64,000 nt of DNA, from positions 110,696 through 174,695 of the forward strand of contig NZ_JAKNUS010000008.1 in assembly GCF_023155745.1 (NCBI RefSeq), given 5' to 3'. How positions within the stretch are numbered: position 1 is the stretch's first letter; the number at the start of each line of letters is the position of its first letter. The notes under the pieces are model-generated. The model searched no databases. It worked only from the letters and a program-made list of their open reading frames with translations, and was not told where the DNA came from. This document shows, piece after piece, positions 8,356-16,897 of this stretch. This DNA is from Microbacterium kunmingense (GTDB lineage Bacteria > Actinomycetota > Actinomycetes > Actinomycetales > Microbacteriaceae). The position numbers and the translations under genes are program-made.

Positions 8356-9624
8356 ATGCGCGACGGAGCCGGTCGGGACGGCGAGATCCTGCGGCTGCGA
8401 CCCTTCGCCTTCTTCTGGGGCGCGTCGACGCTGCGGGCGGTCGGGGGCGCGATGGCGACGATCGCCTTCCAGGTCATCATCGTCACCGTCCTCGAGGCGA
8501 CACCCGCACAGATCAGCATCCTCAGTGCCCTCAGCGTCGTTCCCTACCTCTTCCTCGGGCTCATCGTCGGTGCGCTCATGGATCGGTGGCGGAGACAGCG
8601 CACCCTCGTCCTCACCAGCGTCGGACGGGTCATCGCCTTCGCCGTCGTCGCGGTCCTCCTCGCCACCGACGCCCTGGACTTCTGGTCCCTCGCCGCGGTC
8701 ACGCTGGTCGTCGGAGTGCTGACCCTGTTCGCCGACTCCGCCGCACAACCGCTCCTCCCCCGGATCGTCCCGCGCCGCTCCCTCGTGCACGCCAACGCCC
8801 GCCTCGCACAGAGCGAGACCGTCGCGGGAACGGCGGGGCCCGCCCTCGGCGGCTTCCTGCTGAACCTCGTCGGGCCGACGATCCTGTTCACCATCGAAGC
8901 GGTCATCCACGCGCTCGCCGCGCTGCTGCAAACCCGCATCGCGGTCTCCGAGCCGCCGAGCACCCGGCGGGCACCGGCGCGACATGTCGGACACGACATC
9001 GCCGACGGCATGCGCTACACCTACCGGCACCGCACGCTCCGCCCCCTGGCGATCTCGATCCACGTGTGGTTCCTGGCCAACAGCATCATCGCCACCGTGC
9101 TGGCGGTCTACGTCCTCCGCGAGCTCGCGCTCCCCTCGTGGGCGTTCGGTCTCGCCCTCGCCATCGGTGGTGCCGGCGGCTTCGCAGGCGCGCTCATCGC
9201 CCCGCGCGTCGGGGCCCGCCTCGGCGCCGGACGGGCGATCCTCCTCGGACGCACCCTGGTCGTCATCCCCTGGCTCGTCCTCGCGGCGGCACCGCTGACC
9301 GCCGCCAGCGGCACCGGCCCGATCCTCGTCGTGGTCGGCCTCGCCCAGCTTCTCTACGGTCTCGGCATGGGACTCGAAGACGCGAACGACATCTCCTACC
9401 GTCAGGCCGTCGCCCCCGACGACATCCAGGGCCGGATGAACGCCACGATCCGCACGATGAATCGCGTCGTCTTCTTCGTCGGAGCGCTCCTGGCCGGCAT
9501 CCTCATGACCTGGCTCGGCTACCAGGCCACGATCGGGGTGGCCGCCGTCATCTTCGCCGCCGCGGCCCTCGTCGTCGTGGTCTCACCGCTCCGCGACGCG
9601 CGGCATCCTGAGGGTTCACCGTGA
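8356..9624 (+). CDS. MFS transporter
   Basis: A 422-residue permease with about twelve membrane helices and the loop motif between helices 2 and 3 (GALMDRWRRQRTLV), as in MFS drug-efflux proteins of the Bmr/enterobactin-exporter-like group. ATG 8356 is preferred over GTG 8350. It precedes a LolA-like gene by 38 bp. Likely exports a small molecule; substrate not predictable. Confidence 0.88.
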   Translation: MRDGAGRDGEILRLRPFAFFWGASTLRAVGGAMATIAFQVIIVTVLEATPAQISILSALSVVPYLFLGLIVGALMDRWRRQRTLVLTSVGRVIAFAVVAVLLATDALDFWSLAAVTLVVGVLTLFADSAAQPLLPRIVPRRSLVHANARLAQSETVAGTAGPALGGFLLNLVGPTILFTIEAVIHALAALLQTRIAVSEPPSTRRAPARHVGHDIADGMRYTYRHRTLRPLAISIHVWFLANSIIATVLAVYVLRELALPSWAFGLALAIGGAGGFAGALIAPRVGARLGAGRAILLGRTLVVIPWLVLAAAPLTAASGTGPILVVVGLAQLLYGLGMGLEDANDISYRQAVAPDDIQGRMNATIRTMNRVVFFVGALLAGILMTWLGYQATIGVAAVIFAAAALVVVVSPLRDARHPEGSP

Positions 9625-9662
9625 CCCGGGTCGCGAGAGCCCGACCGGCGTAGCCTGGTGGC

Positions 9663-10784
9663 ATGAAGCCCGCCCCCGGCGCACGCGTCCGTCGTCCCCT
9701 CATCTGGACCTCGGTGATCGCGGTGCCGCTCCTGGCGGGTGCCGCGATCGCGGCGCCGATGGCAGCCAGCGGCGCGGTCGACCTCCCCGACAAGACCCCG
9801 GCAGAGCTCATCGCGTTCGCCGAAGCGAGCGACGTCGACGCCCTCAGCGGCACCATCGAGCAGACGTCCGAGCTCGGCCTCCCCGATCTCGACGCCCTCA
9901 CCGGTTCCCCCGACGGCGACGACGACGACGCATCGGCGGCGCAGCTCGACGATCTCATCTCCCTCGTCACCGGATCGCACACGGCGAAGGTCTATCTCGA
10001 CGGCGACAGCGCGCGCCTTCAGGTGCTCGACCGACTCGGCGAGCGGAACGTCTACGTCGACGGTGCTGCCGACGAGGTCTGGTACGTCGACAGCGAAAGC
10101 CTGTCGGCGACGAAGCTCATCCTCCCGAGCGAGGACGATCTCGCGGACGCCTACGGACGCGACGCGACGGCCCCCCGACCAGGCGCTCTGCCGACCCCCG
10201 ACGAGATGCTCGATCAGGCCCTCGCCCGTCTGGATGACAGCACCGAGGTGACCGTCGGCACCGACGCGCGTGTCGCCGGTCGCGAGGTCTACGAACTCAT
10301 CCTGACCCCCCGCACCGACGACACCCTGGTCGGCGATGTACGATTCGCCGTCGACGGCGAGACCGGCGTCGCCCTCGCGGCATCCGTCAGTTCCCGCGCC
10401 GCCACCGCACCCGCCTTCGAGATCGCCTTCACCGAGGTCGATTTCTCCGCCCCCGACCCCGCCGTCTTCGCCTTCGCACCCGGCGCCGACATCACCGTGA
10501 CCGAGAAGGACGTGCCCCTGCCCGCGAAGGACGACCGGGGCTCCGCCTCCGCGCCGGATGCGGCCGCGCCGACCGTCATCGGTGAGGGCTGGTCGGCCGT
10601 CGTCGAACTGCCGACCCCGGGGATCGACGCCGAACAGCAGGCGATGATCGACGGCCTCACCACCGCCGTCGACGGCGGCCGGGCGCTGCAGACATCGCTG
10701 GTGAGCGTCATGATCGCCGACGACGGGCGCATCCTCGTCGGCGCCGTCCCGACGCAGCGCCTGGTCGACGTCGCCGGACGCTGA
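9663..10784 (+). CDS. LolA-like (DUF2092-type) secreted or membrane-anchored protein
   Basis: A 373-residue protein with a basic N-terminus and one hydrophobic helix (residues 12-35) acting as signal or anchor. The extracytoplasmic part looks like the LolA/LppX-type fold of actinobacterial outer-lipid-carrier proteins (DKTPAELIAFAEAS at the start, EVWYVDSESLSATK in the middle, FEIAFTEVDFSAPDPAVFAFAPG near the end). It is directly followed by an ABC exporter (9 bp gap), so it may be the exporter's extracellular partner. Confidence 0.72.
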   Translation: MKPAPGARVRRPLIWTSVIAVPLLAGAAIAAPMAASGAVDLPDKTPAELIAFAEASDVDALSGTIEQTSELGLPDLDALTGSPDGDDDDASAAQLDDLISLVTGSHTAKVYLDGDSARLQVLDRLGERNVYVDGAADEVWYVDSESLSATKLILPSEDDLADAYGRDATAPRPGALPTPDEMLDQALARLDDSTEVTVGTDARVAGREVYELILTPRTDDTLVGDVRFAVDGETGVALAASVSSRAATAPAFEIAFTEVDFSAPDPAVFAFAPGADITVTEKDVPLPAKDDRGSASAPDAAAPTVIGEGWSAVVELPTPGIDAEQQAMIDGLTTAVDGGRALQTSLVSVMIADDGRILVGAVPTQRLVDVAGR

Positions 10785-10793
10785 CACCCGCCG

Positions 10794-11771
10794 GTGACGA
10801 TCCCCTCTGACGCCGACCGCACGACGGACCTGGCCGTCGAGACGCACGGCCTCACGAAACGATTCGGCACGCAGACCGCCGTCGACGGGATCGATGTGGC
10901 GGTGCCGCGCGGGGCGGTGTTCGGATTCCTCGGGCCCAACGGGTCGGGAAAGACGACGACGATCCGGATGCTGCTGGGACTCATCCGCCCGAGCGGTGGT
11001 CAGGCGATGGTGCTCGGGGAGGCGATGCCGCGCTCGCTCGACAGCGTCCTGCCGCGGGTCGGCGCCCTCGTCGAAGGTCCCGCGTTCTCCCCCTTCCTCA
11101 CCGGTGAGCAGAATCTCCTCCGCTTCGACGCCGCCGACAGGCACTCGTCCGGCCGCACCCGCCGCGAGCGGGTCGCCCGGGCGCTCGAGCGCGTCGGCCT
11201 CAGCCACGCGGCGAAGAAGAAGGCCCACGCGTACTCGCTCGGGATGAAGCAGCGCCTGGGGCTCGCGACGGCCCTCCTCATGCCCCGTGACCTCCTCGTG
11301 CTGGATGAACCGACGAACGGGCTCGACCCGCAGGGAACCCGCGAGGTGCGTGCGCTGATCCGGTCGCTCGCCGCCGACGGGACGACCGTCTTCGTCTCGA
11401 GCCACCTGCTCGCCGAGGTGGAGCAGCTCTGCACGCACGTCGGTGTGATGAGCGGGGGTCGCCTCGTCGCGCAGGGCACGCTCGACGAGTTCCGTCGCTC
11501 GGGTTCGCGGTCGCGGGTGCAGGTGCGCACCCCCGACGTCGAGTCGGCCTGGGCCGTGCTCGCCTCCTTCGGAGTGGAAGCGGAAGGTCGGGAGGCCGCG
11601 GACGACCGTGACACCGCGACCGGCGTCATGCCCGCCGGCGTCTCGCCGGAAGCGATCGTGGCCGCCCTCGTCTCCGCGGGCGTGCGGGTGCGGGGATTCG
11701 CCGTCCTGACCGAGAGCCTCGAGCAGCGCTTCGTGGAGCTCACCGGGGAGGGCTTCGATGTCGTCGCGTGA
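10794..11771 (+). CDS. ABC exporter ATP-binding protein
   Basis: A 325-residue ATPase of the CcmA/DrrA type: Walker A at 47-55 (GPNGSGKTT), signature YSLGMKQRLGLATALL, Walker B LLVLDEPTNGLDP and the switch His in SSHLLAEVE. The C-terminal 90 residues form the regulatory extension usual for drug/lipid ABC-2 exporters. Its 3' end overlaps the permease gene start at 11758, so the pair is one transcription and translation unit with the LolA-like gene. Confidence 0.92.
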   Translation: MTIPSDADRTTDLAVETHGLTKRFGTQTAVDGIDVAVPRGAVFGFLGPNGSGKTTTIRMLLGLIRPSGGQAMVLGEAMPRSLDSVLPRVGALVEGPAFSPFLTGEQNLLRFDAADRHSSGRTRRERVARALERVGLSHAAKKKAHAYSLGMKQRLGLATALLMPRDLLVLDEPTNGLDPQGTREVRALIRSLAADGTTVFVSSHLLAEVEQLCTHVGVMSGGRLVAQGTLDEFRRSGSRSRVQVRTPDVESAWAVLASFGVEAEGREAADDRDTATGVMPAGVSPEAIVAALVSAGVRVRGFAVLTESLEQRFVELTGEGFDVVA

Positions 11772-12621
11772 GGACGCCGTGATGCGATCGGCGGGCCCCA
11801 CCGGATGGGGGACGCTGCGGTTGCTGGGCAACGAGCTGTCCGTTCAGTTCCGGCGGTGGCGGACCTGGGCGATGCTCGGAGCCCTGGCGCTCATCCCCCT
11901 CCTCCTCGGCGTCGCGATCCGCTTCTTCGGTGGCTCCGACCCCGGACGCGGTCCGGCGTTCCTCGACCAGATCACCGGCAATGGGCTGTTCGTCGGACTG
12001 GCTGCCCTCACCGTCGCCATCCCGCTCTTCCTGCCGCTGACGGTCAGCGTGACCGCCGGCGACGCCATCGCCGGTGAGGCGAGCCATGGGACACTCCGGT
12101 ACCTGCTGATCGCGCCGGCCGGTCGCATCCGCCTGCTGCTGGTCAAATACCTCAGCGCCGTCGTGTTCTGCCTCGCCGCGACCCTCACGGTGGTGGCCGT
12201 CGGGTCGATCGTCGGGGCAGCCCTCTTCCCGGTGGGGCCGATCACACTGCTCTCGGGGGCGCAGGTCTCGATCGGCGAGGGGATGCTGCGACTTCTCGCA
12301 GTCGGGGCGTACGCCTCCATCTCGCTCATCGGCCTGTCGGCCATCGGCCTCTTCCTCTCGACGCTGACCTCGGTGCCGGTCGGCGCGATGGCGGCGACCG
12401 CGATCCTCGCCGTCACCGCGCAGATCGTCGGGGCCATCCCTCAGCTCGACGCCCTGCATCCCTGGCTCTTCACCGATCGGTGGCTCGACTTCGGCGACCT
12501 CCTCCGATCGCCCGTCGTCTGGGACTCGTTCGCGGCCAACACCCTCCTGCAGGCCGGGTACGTCGTGGTGTTCGGAGCCGCCGCGGTCCTCCGATTCGCG
12601 ACGAAGGACGTGCTGTCGTGA
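11758..12621 (+). CDS. ABC-2 exporter permease
   Basis: A 287-residue permease with six predicted membrane helices and the ABC2 pattern (soluble N-terminus ending in ELSVQFRRWRTWAMLGA, then HGTLRYLLIAPAGRIRLLLVK as the coupling helix). It pairs with the ATPase whose gene overlaps it by 14 bp. Substrate unknown; drug, peptide or lipid export are typical. Confidence 0.88.
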   Translation: MSSREDAVMRSAGPTGWGTLRLLGNELSVQFRRWRTWAMLGALALIPLLLGVAIRFFGGSDPGRGPAFLDQITGNGLFVGLAALTVAIPLFLPLTVSVTAGDAIAGEASHGTLRYLLIAPAGRIRLLLVKYLSAVVFCLAATLTVVAVGSIVGAALFPVGPITLLSGAQVSIGEGMLRLLAVGAYASISLIGLSAIGLFLSTLTSVPVGAMAATAILAVTAQIVGAIPQLDALHPWLFTDRWLDFGDLLRSPVVWDSFAANTLLQAGYVVVFGAAAVLRFATKDVLS

Positions 12622-12637
12622 CGCGCGGCTCACGGTG

Positions 12638-12797
12638 ATCACGAAAAGGTAACGGAAACACTTCCCTTCGTTACCTCGCCGTTATAGAGTGCTCGCACGG
12701 TAGTTGTTTTGCTGTGGCAGCTGCCGACATGTGATTGCAGGACACTCTTGGTGCAAGGGACAAGGGCCGGTCGGGAGCCTCACCGACCGGCCCTTAC
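12638..12797 (+). ncRNA. Candidate small RNA gene, copy 1 of a tandem pair
   Basis: A 421-bp gap between genes holds two near-identical units 201 bp apart. In copy 1 a dyad (GGTAACG 12648-12654, CGTTACC 12669-12675) precedes a -10-like TATAGAGT at 12683-12690, giving a start near 12695. The 94 bp at 12681-12774 are identical in copy 2. The unit ends in a perfect 13-bp hairpin (12762-12774 with 12783-12795, 8-base loop), a strong terminator although no U-run follows. The predicted RNA is about 100 nt and contains the palindrome GGCAGCTGCC and a small CTTG-GTG-CAAG hairpin. No known RNA family was recognised. Confidence 0.6.
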
Positions 12798-12837
12798 TCT
12801 GTGCCGGCGCCCGCTCGGCTTATACATCCCCTGAGAA

Positions 12838-13001
12838 TCACGAAAAGGTAACGACGAGCCCTTCCCTTTCGTTATCTCCCCGTTATAGAGTGCTCGCACG
12901 GTAGTTGTTTTGCTGTGGCAGCTGCCGACATGTGATTGCAGGACACTCTTGGTGCAAGGGACAAGGGCCGGTCGGAAGCCTCTCCGACCGGCCCTTACTT
13001 G
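12838..13001 (+). ncRNA. Candidate small RNA gene, copy 2 of a tandem pair
   Basis: Second copy with the same order of parts: dyad GGTAACGA (12847-12854) and TCGTTATC (12869-12876, one change), TATAGAGT at 12884-12891, transcribed core identical to copy 1 (12882-12975), terminator stem 12963-12975 with 12984-12996. The terminator loop and the dyad spacer differ between copies while the stems are kept, which is what selection on structure would give. The predicted RNA is about 100 nt. Confidence 0.6.
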
Positions 13002-13023
13002 TGCCCGCTCCCGGCGCGCCCGC

Positions 13024-13044
13024 GATCACGCTGCGCGCGTGATC
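13024..13044 (-). terminator. Hairpin at the end of the EEP-family gene
   Basis: GATCACG (13024-13030) pairs with CGTGATC (13038-13044) and overlaps the stop codon of the minus-strand gene. A modest terminator candidate; no U-run. Confidence 0.4.
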
Positions 13045-14002
13045 ACGGTGCGCACACCGACCACTCGCCCACCACTCCCCGGTGATCGCTCCCGGGAACC
13101 GCGAAGCTGTCCCACGCCGTCGGGACGGCACCGCGGGCGAGGACGTGGTCGATGGCGGTGAACGCCGGCACCGGGCGCTCCTCGGGCCAGGTCGGCCAGG
13201 GGACCGGCCCCGCCGCCTCGGCCGCGGTGCGCAGCGTCGACGCGAGGTGGCGGAACGCGGGGTGCGCATACGACGCGTTCAGATCACCCGCCACGATCAG
13301 ACGCTCATCGGGGGTCTCCCGGATCCACTGCTCGAGCGCACGGAGGCCAGCCCGCCAATCGGCGGGCTGGCCGATGGGCGGCGGCGGGTGCACCGCCGCC
13401 ACCCGGAACTCCTCCCCGCCGGGGAGGGCGGCGACCGCGGTGACCTGATCAAAGACGCTCCCCTCGATGTCCTCCTCGTCGCTGAGCGGGAAGGCGGAGA
13501 GAATGACGCTGCCGTTCACCCCGCCCTCGCTGGTCTCGCGGGTGCGGTGCGGCAGAGCCTCCGCCAGCCCTCGTTCGCTCAGGACCGCCGCGATGTGCGC
13601 CTCGTCGGTCTCGACGAGTACGACGATGTCAGCGTGGGCCCGATCGATCCGCTCCGCGAGCAGTCCCGGGTCGGCCCCGGCGAACTTGGCGTTGAAGGCG
13701 ACGACGGTCACAGGCGCCCCCTCGACGCACCCCGCGTCCGCGCGCAGCGGGGTGAGGGTGGGAAGGCCCGCGAGCACCGCACCCACGACGAGGATCGCCG
13801 CGGCCGCCCACGCCCGGAAGATCAGCGGCACCACGGCGAGCACCACCAGCCCGACGGCTCCGAGCGGAACGAGCGCCTGCGCTGCCGGCATCAGACCCCC
13901 GACGAGGACGTCGAGATGCGGGAGCGCCACCGCCACGACCGCGATCGCGAGGGCGGCCCCGGTCCAGACCCATCTCGAACGGCGGCGACGGGTTGTTCCC
14001 AC
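13043..14002 (-). CDS. Endonuclease/exonuclease/phosphatase-family membrane protein
   Basis: A 319-residue protein starting at GTG 14002. Three membrane helices fill residues 10-85; the extracytoplasmic rest is an EEP domain (VTVVAFNAKFAGADP for the metal-binding Asn, DIVVLVETDEAH for the Glu, RLIVAGDLNASYAHPAFR for the Asp/Asn pair, and GSDHRGVVGEW for the catalytic Asp-His). Likely hydrolyses a phosphodiester or nucleic acid outside the cell. It faces the tandem small-RNA region. Confidence 0.85.
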   Translation of the reverse strand: MGTTRRRRSRWVWTGAALAIAVVAVALPHLDVLVGGLMPAAQALVPLGAVGLVVLAVVPLIFRAWAAAAILVVGAVLAGLPTLTPLRADAGCVEGAPVTVVAFNAKFAGADPGLLAERIDRAHADIVVLVETDEAHIAAVLSERGLAEALPHRTRETSEGGVNGSVILSAFPLSDEEDIEGSVFDQVTAVAALPGGEEFRVAAVHPPPPIGQPADWRAGLRALEQWIRETPDERLIVAGDLNASYAHPAFRHLASTLRTAAEAAGPVPWPTWPEERPVPAFTAIDHVLARGAVPTAWDSFAVPGSDHRGVVGEWSVCAP

Positions 14003-14104
14003 CCGGCCACGCTAGCCGCCGAGCCCGTCCTGCCGCGTCGTCTCTTCGGAAATCCTCAGGGTCCGTGAACGTGCGGACAATGCCCCGCCCCTATTCCTGG
14101 GAGC

Positions 14105-15139
14105 ATGCGCTCGCCGAACACCGTCACCGCCCCACTCCGCACCCCCTCCGCCCCTCAGGCAGACGATCGGGTACGACGCAGGCGCCGGTGGCGGAACGCC
14201 GTCACCGGATCCGTCCTCGTCGTGGCGCTGGCGCTCGGCGGAACCACCGCCTGGGCGGTCGACCGGTTCCTCATCGAGCACGTCGAGATCGCCGACGTTT
14301 CGGCGTACGAGGAGGCGAACTCCCCTCTCCACGACAGCACCGACGGCGCCGACACCGACGGGAGCGCCGCCACGGACACCGCGACGGCGGTCGTCACCGA
14401 CACGTCCTACACCGACGACGACAGCTCGATCACGATCTCCACCGTGACGACGGGAACAGGGGACGACACGGTCACCTACTACGTCGCCGACGTGACGGTG
14501 ACGGATGCCACGCAGCTGCGCTCCGCGTTCGCGAAGGACCAGTTCGGCGAGAACATCACCGAGACCACCAGCCGGATCGCGTCCGATAACGACGCGATCC
14601 TCGCCGTCAACGGCGACTACTACGGCTTCCGCTCGACGGGCATCCTGATCCGCAACGGCGTGATCTACCGCGACGAGGGAGTGCGCGAGGGGCTGGCGTT
14701 CTTCCTCGATGGGCACGTCGAGGTGTACGACGAGACGACGACGACCGCGGAGGAACTGCTGGCCGCCGGTGTCTGGAACACCGTCTCGTTCGGTCCGGCG
14801 ATCGTCGAGGACGGCGAGACGGTCGCCGGCATCGAGGATGTCGAGGTCGACACCAACGTCGGAAACCACTCCATCCAGGGCGACCAGCCGCGCACCGCGG
14901 TCGGCATCATCGACGACAATCACTACCTGTTCGTCGTGGTCGACGGCCGCTCCCCCGGGTACAGCGCGGGCGTGACCCTCACCGAGCTTGCCGAGATCAT
15001 GACGAGCCTCGGCGCGACCACCGCCTACAACCTCGACGGTGGCGGGTCGTCGACGCTCTACTTCAACGGCGAGGTCGTGAACCAGCCCTCCAACGGCGGC
15101 GAGCGCGGCACCTCCGACATCCTCTACGTGGCGGGGTGA
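14105..15139 (+). CDS. Phosphodiester glycosidase (NAGPA-domain) membrane protein
   Basis: A 344-residue protein with an Arg-rich N-terminus, one membrane helix (about residues 36-57), a Thr/Asp-rich linker (70-125) and a C-terminal NAGPA-type domain (AILAVNGDYYGFRSTGILIR, NHSIQGDQPRTAVGIIDDNH, TAYNLDGGGSSTLYFNGEVV). In the family this domain cleaves sugar-1-phosphodiester bonds. First gene of an envelope operon with GT2-GtrA, DUF4956, VTC and Cthe_2159-type genes; 4 bp separate it from the next gene. A role in trimming or remodelling a phosphodiester-linked surface glycan is inferred. Confidence 0.85.
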   Translation: MRSPNTVTAPLRTPSAPQADDRVRRRRRWRNAVTGSVLVVALALGGTTAWAVDRFLIEHVEIADVSAYEEANSPLHDSTDGADTDGSAATDTATAVVTDTSYTDDDSSITISTVTTGTGDDTVTYYVADVTVTDATQLRSAFAKDQFGENITETTSRIASDNDAILAVNGDYYGFRSTGILIRNGVIYRDEGVREGLAFFLDGHVEVYDETTTTAEELLAAGVWNTVSFGPAIVEDGETVAGIEDVEVDTNVGNHSIQGDQPRTAVGIIDDNHYLFVVVDGRSPGYSAGVTLTELAEIMTSLGATTAYNLDGGGSSTLYFNGEVVNQPSNGGERGTSDILYVAG

Positions 15140-15143
15140 GGGC

Positions 15144-16286
15144 ATGATCGTCCTGGTGCCGGCCTATCAGCCCGGCGCGGCGCTGCCCGTTCTCGTGGGT
15201 CGGTTGAGAAGAGCGGATGTCGGGTCCGACGTCGTGGTCGTCGACGACGGCAGCGGCTCCGCCTTCTCGGGGGTCTTCGACGAGGCAGCCCGAGAGGGTG
15301 CGACCGTGATCACCCACTCGCGTAACCGCGGCAAAGGCGCGGCGCTGAAGACGGGCATCCGCGACATCCTCGCCCGCTTCCCCGGACACGACGTGGTGAC
15401 CGCCGACGCCGACGGGCAGCACACCGTCCACGACATCCAGCGCGTCGCCGACGCCCTCGCGTCCGACGTCTCGCACCCGCCGACACTCGTGCTCGGTGCC
15501 CGCGCCTTCCACGGCACCGTGCCCCTGCGCAGCCGCCTGGGCAATTCCGTCGCGCGGAGGCTGTTCGAGATCGCCGCGGGCTGGAAGGTGTCCGACACCC
15601 AGACCGGGCTTCGCGGCATCCCCGCGGACATGCTCCCGTGGCTCCTGAACGTGCCGGGCGAGCGCTTCGAGTACGAGACCGAGATGCTGCTCCGCCTTCG
15701 GAGCGCGGGTTTCGAGGCGCGGGAGGTCGCCGTCGACACGCTCTATCTCGAGAGCAACGCCTCCAGCCACTTCCGCCCCCTCGTCGACTCGGTGCGGGTG
15801 ACCGCTCCCCTCGTGATCTTCGCCGCGTCTTCGCTTCTGGCGTTCCTCGTCGACACGATCGCGCTCCTCGTCCTCACCGCGCTGACCGGCTCGCTGATCG
15901 GGTCGATCGTCGGGGCCCGCGTGCTGAGCGCCTCGGTGAACTTCGTCGTGAATCGACGATTCGTCTTCCGCCGACGTGGGCGGCAGCGGCTGGTCGCGCA
16001 GGGACTCGGCTACACGACCCTCGCCCTGCTGCTGCTCGGCTCCAACGTCGTCTGGATGACCTTCCTCACCGACCTGGGCCTACCCCTCCTCGCGGCGAAG
16101 GTCGTCACCGAGACGGTGCTGGCGGTCACCAGCTACCAGGTGCAGCGCCGCGTGGTCTTCGCCGGCCGACGGACCGGTCCGGATGGTCGGCGACGCTTGG
16201 CACCGTCACAGGAACGGCAAAGGAGCGCCGAAGCGCCCGGCGATCGGATGGATCTGACCATCCCCTGCCGTGAGAGGACACCATGA
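15144..16286 (+). CDS. GT2 glycosyltransferase fused to a GtrA membrane domain
   Basis: A 380-residue protein. The first 220 residues are a family-2 glycosyltransferase like dolichyl/polyprenyl-phosphate sugar synthases (VVVVDDGSGS, then DADGQH as the metal-binding DxD motif, and VSDTQTGLRGI). Residues about 225-345 are a four-helix GtrA domain, thought to move polyprenyl-phosphate-linked sugars across the membrane. The fusion suggests synthesis and flipping of a lipid-linked sugar for a surface polymer. The stop overlaps the next start (ATGA at 16283). Confidence 0.88.
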   Translation: MIVLVPAYQPGAALPVLVGRLRRADVGSDVVVVDDGSGSAFSGVFDEAAREGATVITHSRNRGKGAALKTGIRDILARFPGHDVVTADADGQHTVHDIQRVADALASDVSHPPTLVLGARAFHGTVPLRSRLGNSVARRLFEIAAGWKVSDTQTGLRGIPADMLPWLLNVPGERFEYETEMLLRLRSAGFEAREVAVDTLYLESNASSHFRPLVDSVRVTAPLVIFAASSLLAFLVDTIALLVLTALTGSLIGSIVGARVLSASVNFVVNRRFVFRRRGRQRLVAQGLGYTTLALLLLGSNVVWMTFLTDLGLPLLAAKVVTETVLAVTSYQVQRRVVFAGRRTGPDGRRRLAPSQERQRSAEAPGDRMDLTIPCRERTP

Positions 16287-16897
16287 ACGCCACCCTTCTG
16301 CTCATCGCCGCCGACATCGTCGCGGCCGTCATCCTGAGCCTGGCCCTCTACTACCGGCGTCACCGCCGCCGTGATCTCGTCGTGGCCTTCCTCGGGGTGA
16401 ACGTCGGAGTGCTGGCGGTGACCGTGGTGCTCGGCAGCTCCGAGGTGGCCGTGGGACTGGGACTCGGGCTGTTCGGCGTGCTGTCGATCATCCGGCTCCG
16501 CTCGTCGGAGATCTCTCAACGCGAAGTCGCGTACTACTTCTCCTCGCTCGCGCTCGGACTCGTCGGCGGCCTGCCCGCGACCGAGCCGTGGATCCCGGTG
16601 TCCCTGATGGGCCTTGTCCTCCTCGTGATGGCCGTCGCAGACCACCCCCGGCTTCTCAGCCACTCGCGCCAGCAGACCGTGCAGATCGATCGCGCCATCG
16701 CCGACGAGGCCGAGCTCCGCCGCGTGCTGGAGTCCCGCCTGCGCGCCACCGTGACATCCCTGACCGTTCAGCATCTCGACCTGGTCGACGACACCACGCT
16801 GGTCGACGTCCGCTACCGCCTGCACCCCGACACGAGACCGATGGCGACGGCGACGCGCACAGCGGCGGACTCCCCCACCCTGGAGCGCGCACGATGA
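16283..16897 (+). CDS. DUF4956 membrane protein
   Basis: A 204-residue protein with about four to five helices in residues 1-118 and a soluble C-terminal tail. The family signature is clear: GLGLFGVLSIIRLRS followed by SEISQREVAYYFSSLALGL. DUF4956 genes are very often next to VTC-domain genes, as here (4-bp overlap with the next gene), so it is probably the membrane partner of the polyphosphate polymerase. Biochemical function unproven. Confidence 0.87.
   Translation: MNATLLLIAADIVAAVILSLALYYRRHRRRDLVVAFLGVNVGVLAVTVVLGSSEVAVGLGLGLFGVLSIIRLRSSEISQREVAYYFSSLALGLVGGLPATEPWIPVSLMGLVLLVMAVADHPRLLSHSRQQTVQIDRAIADEAELRRVLESRLRATVTSLTVQHLDLVDDTTLVDVRYRLHPDTRPMATATRTAADSPTLERAR

Noticed and set aside
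12704..12904. Cys-rich 66-codon frame inside the tandem RNA region
   Set aside because: No ribosome binding site, it runs through a perfect terminator hairpin, and the second copy continues into a different tail, so a protein is less likely than an RNA.
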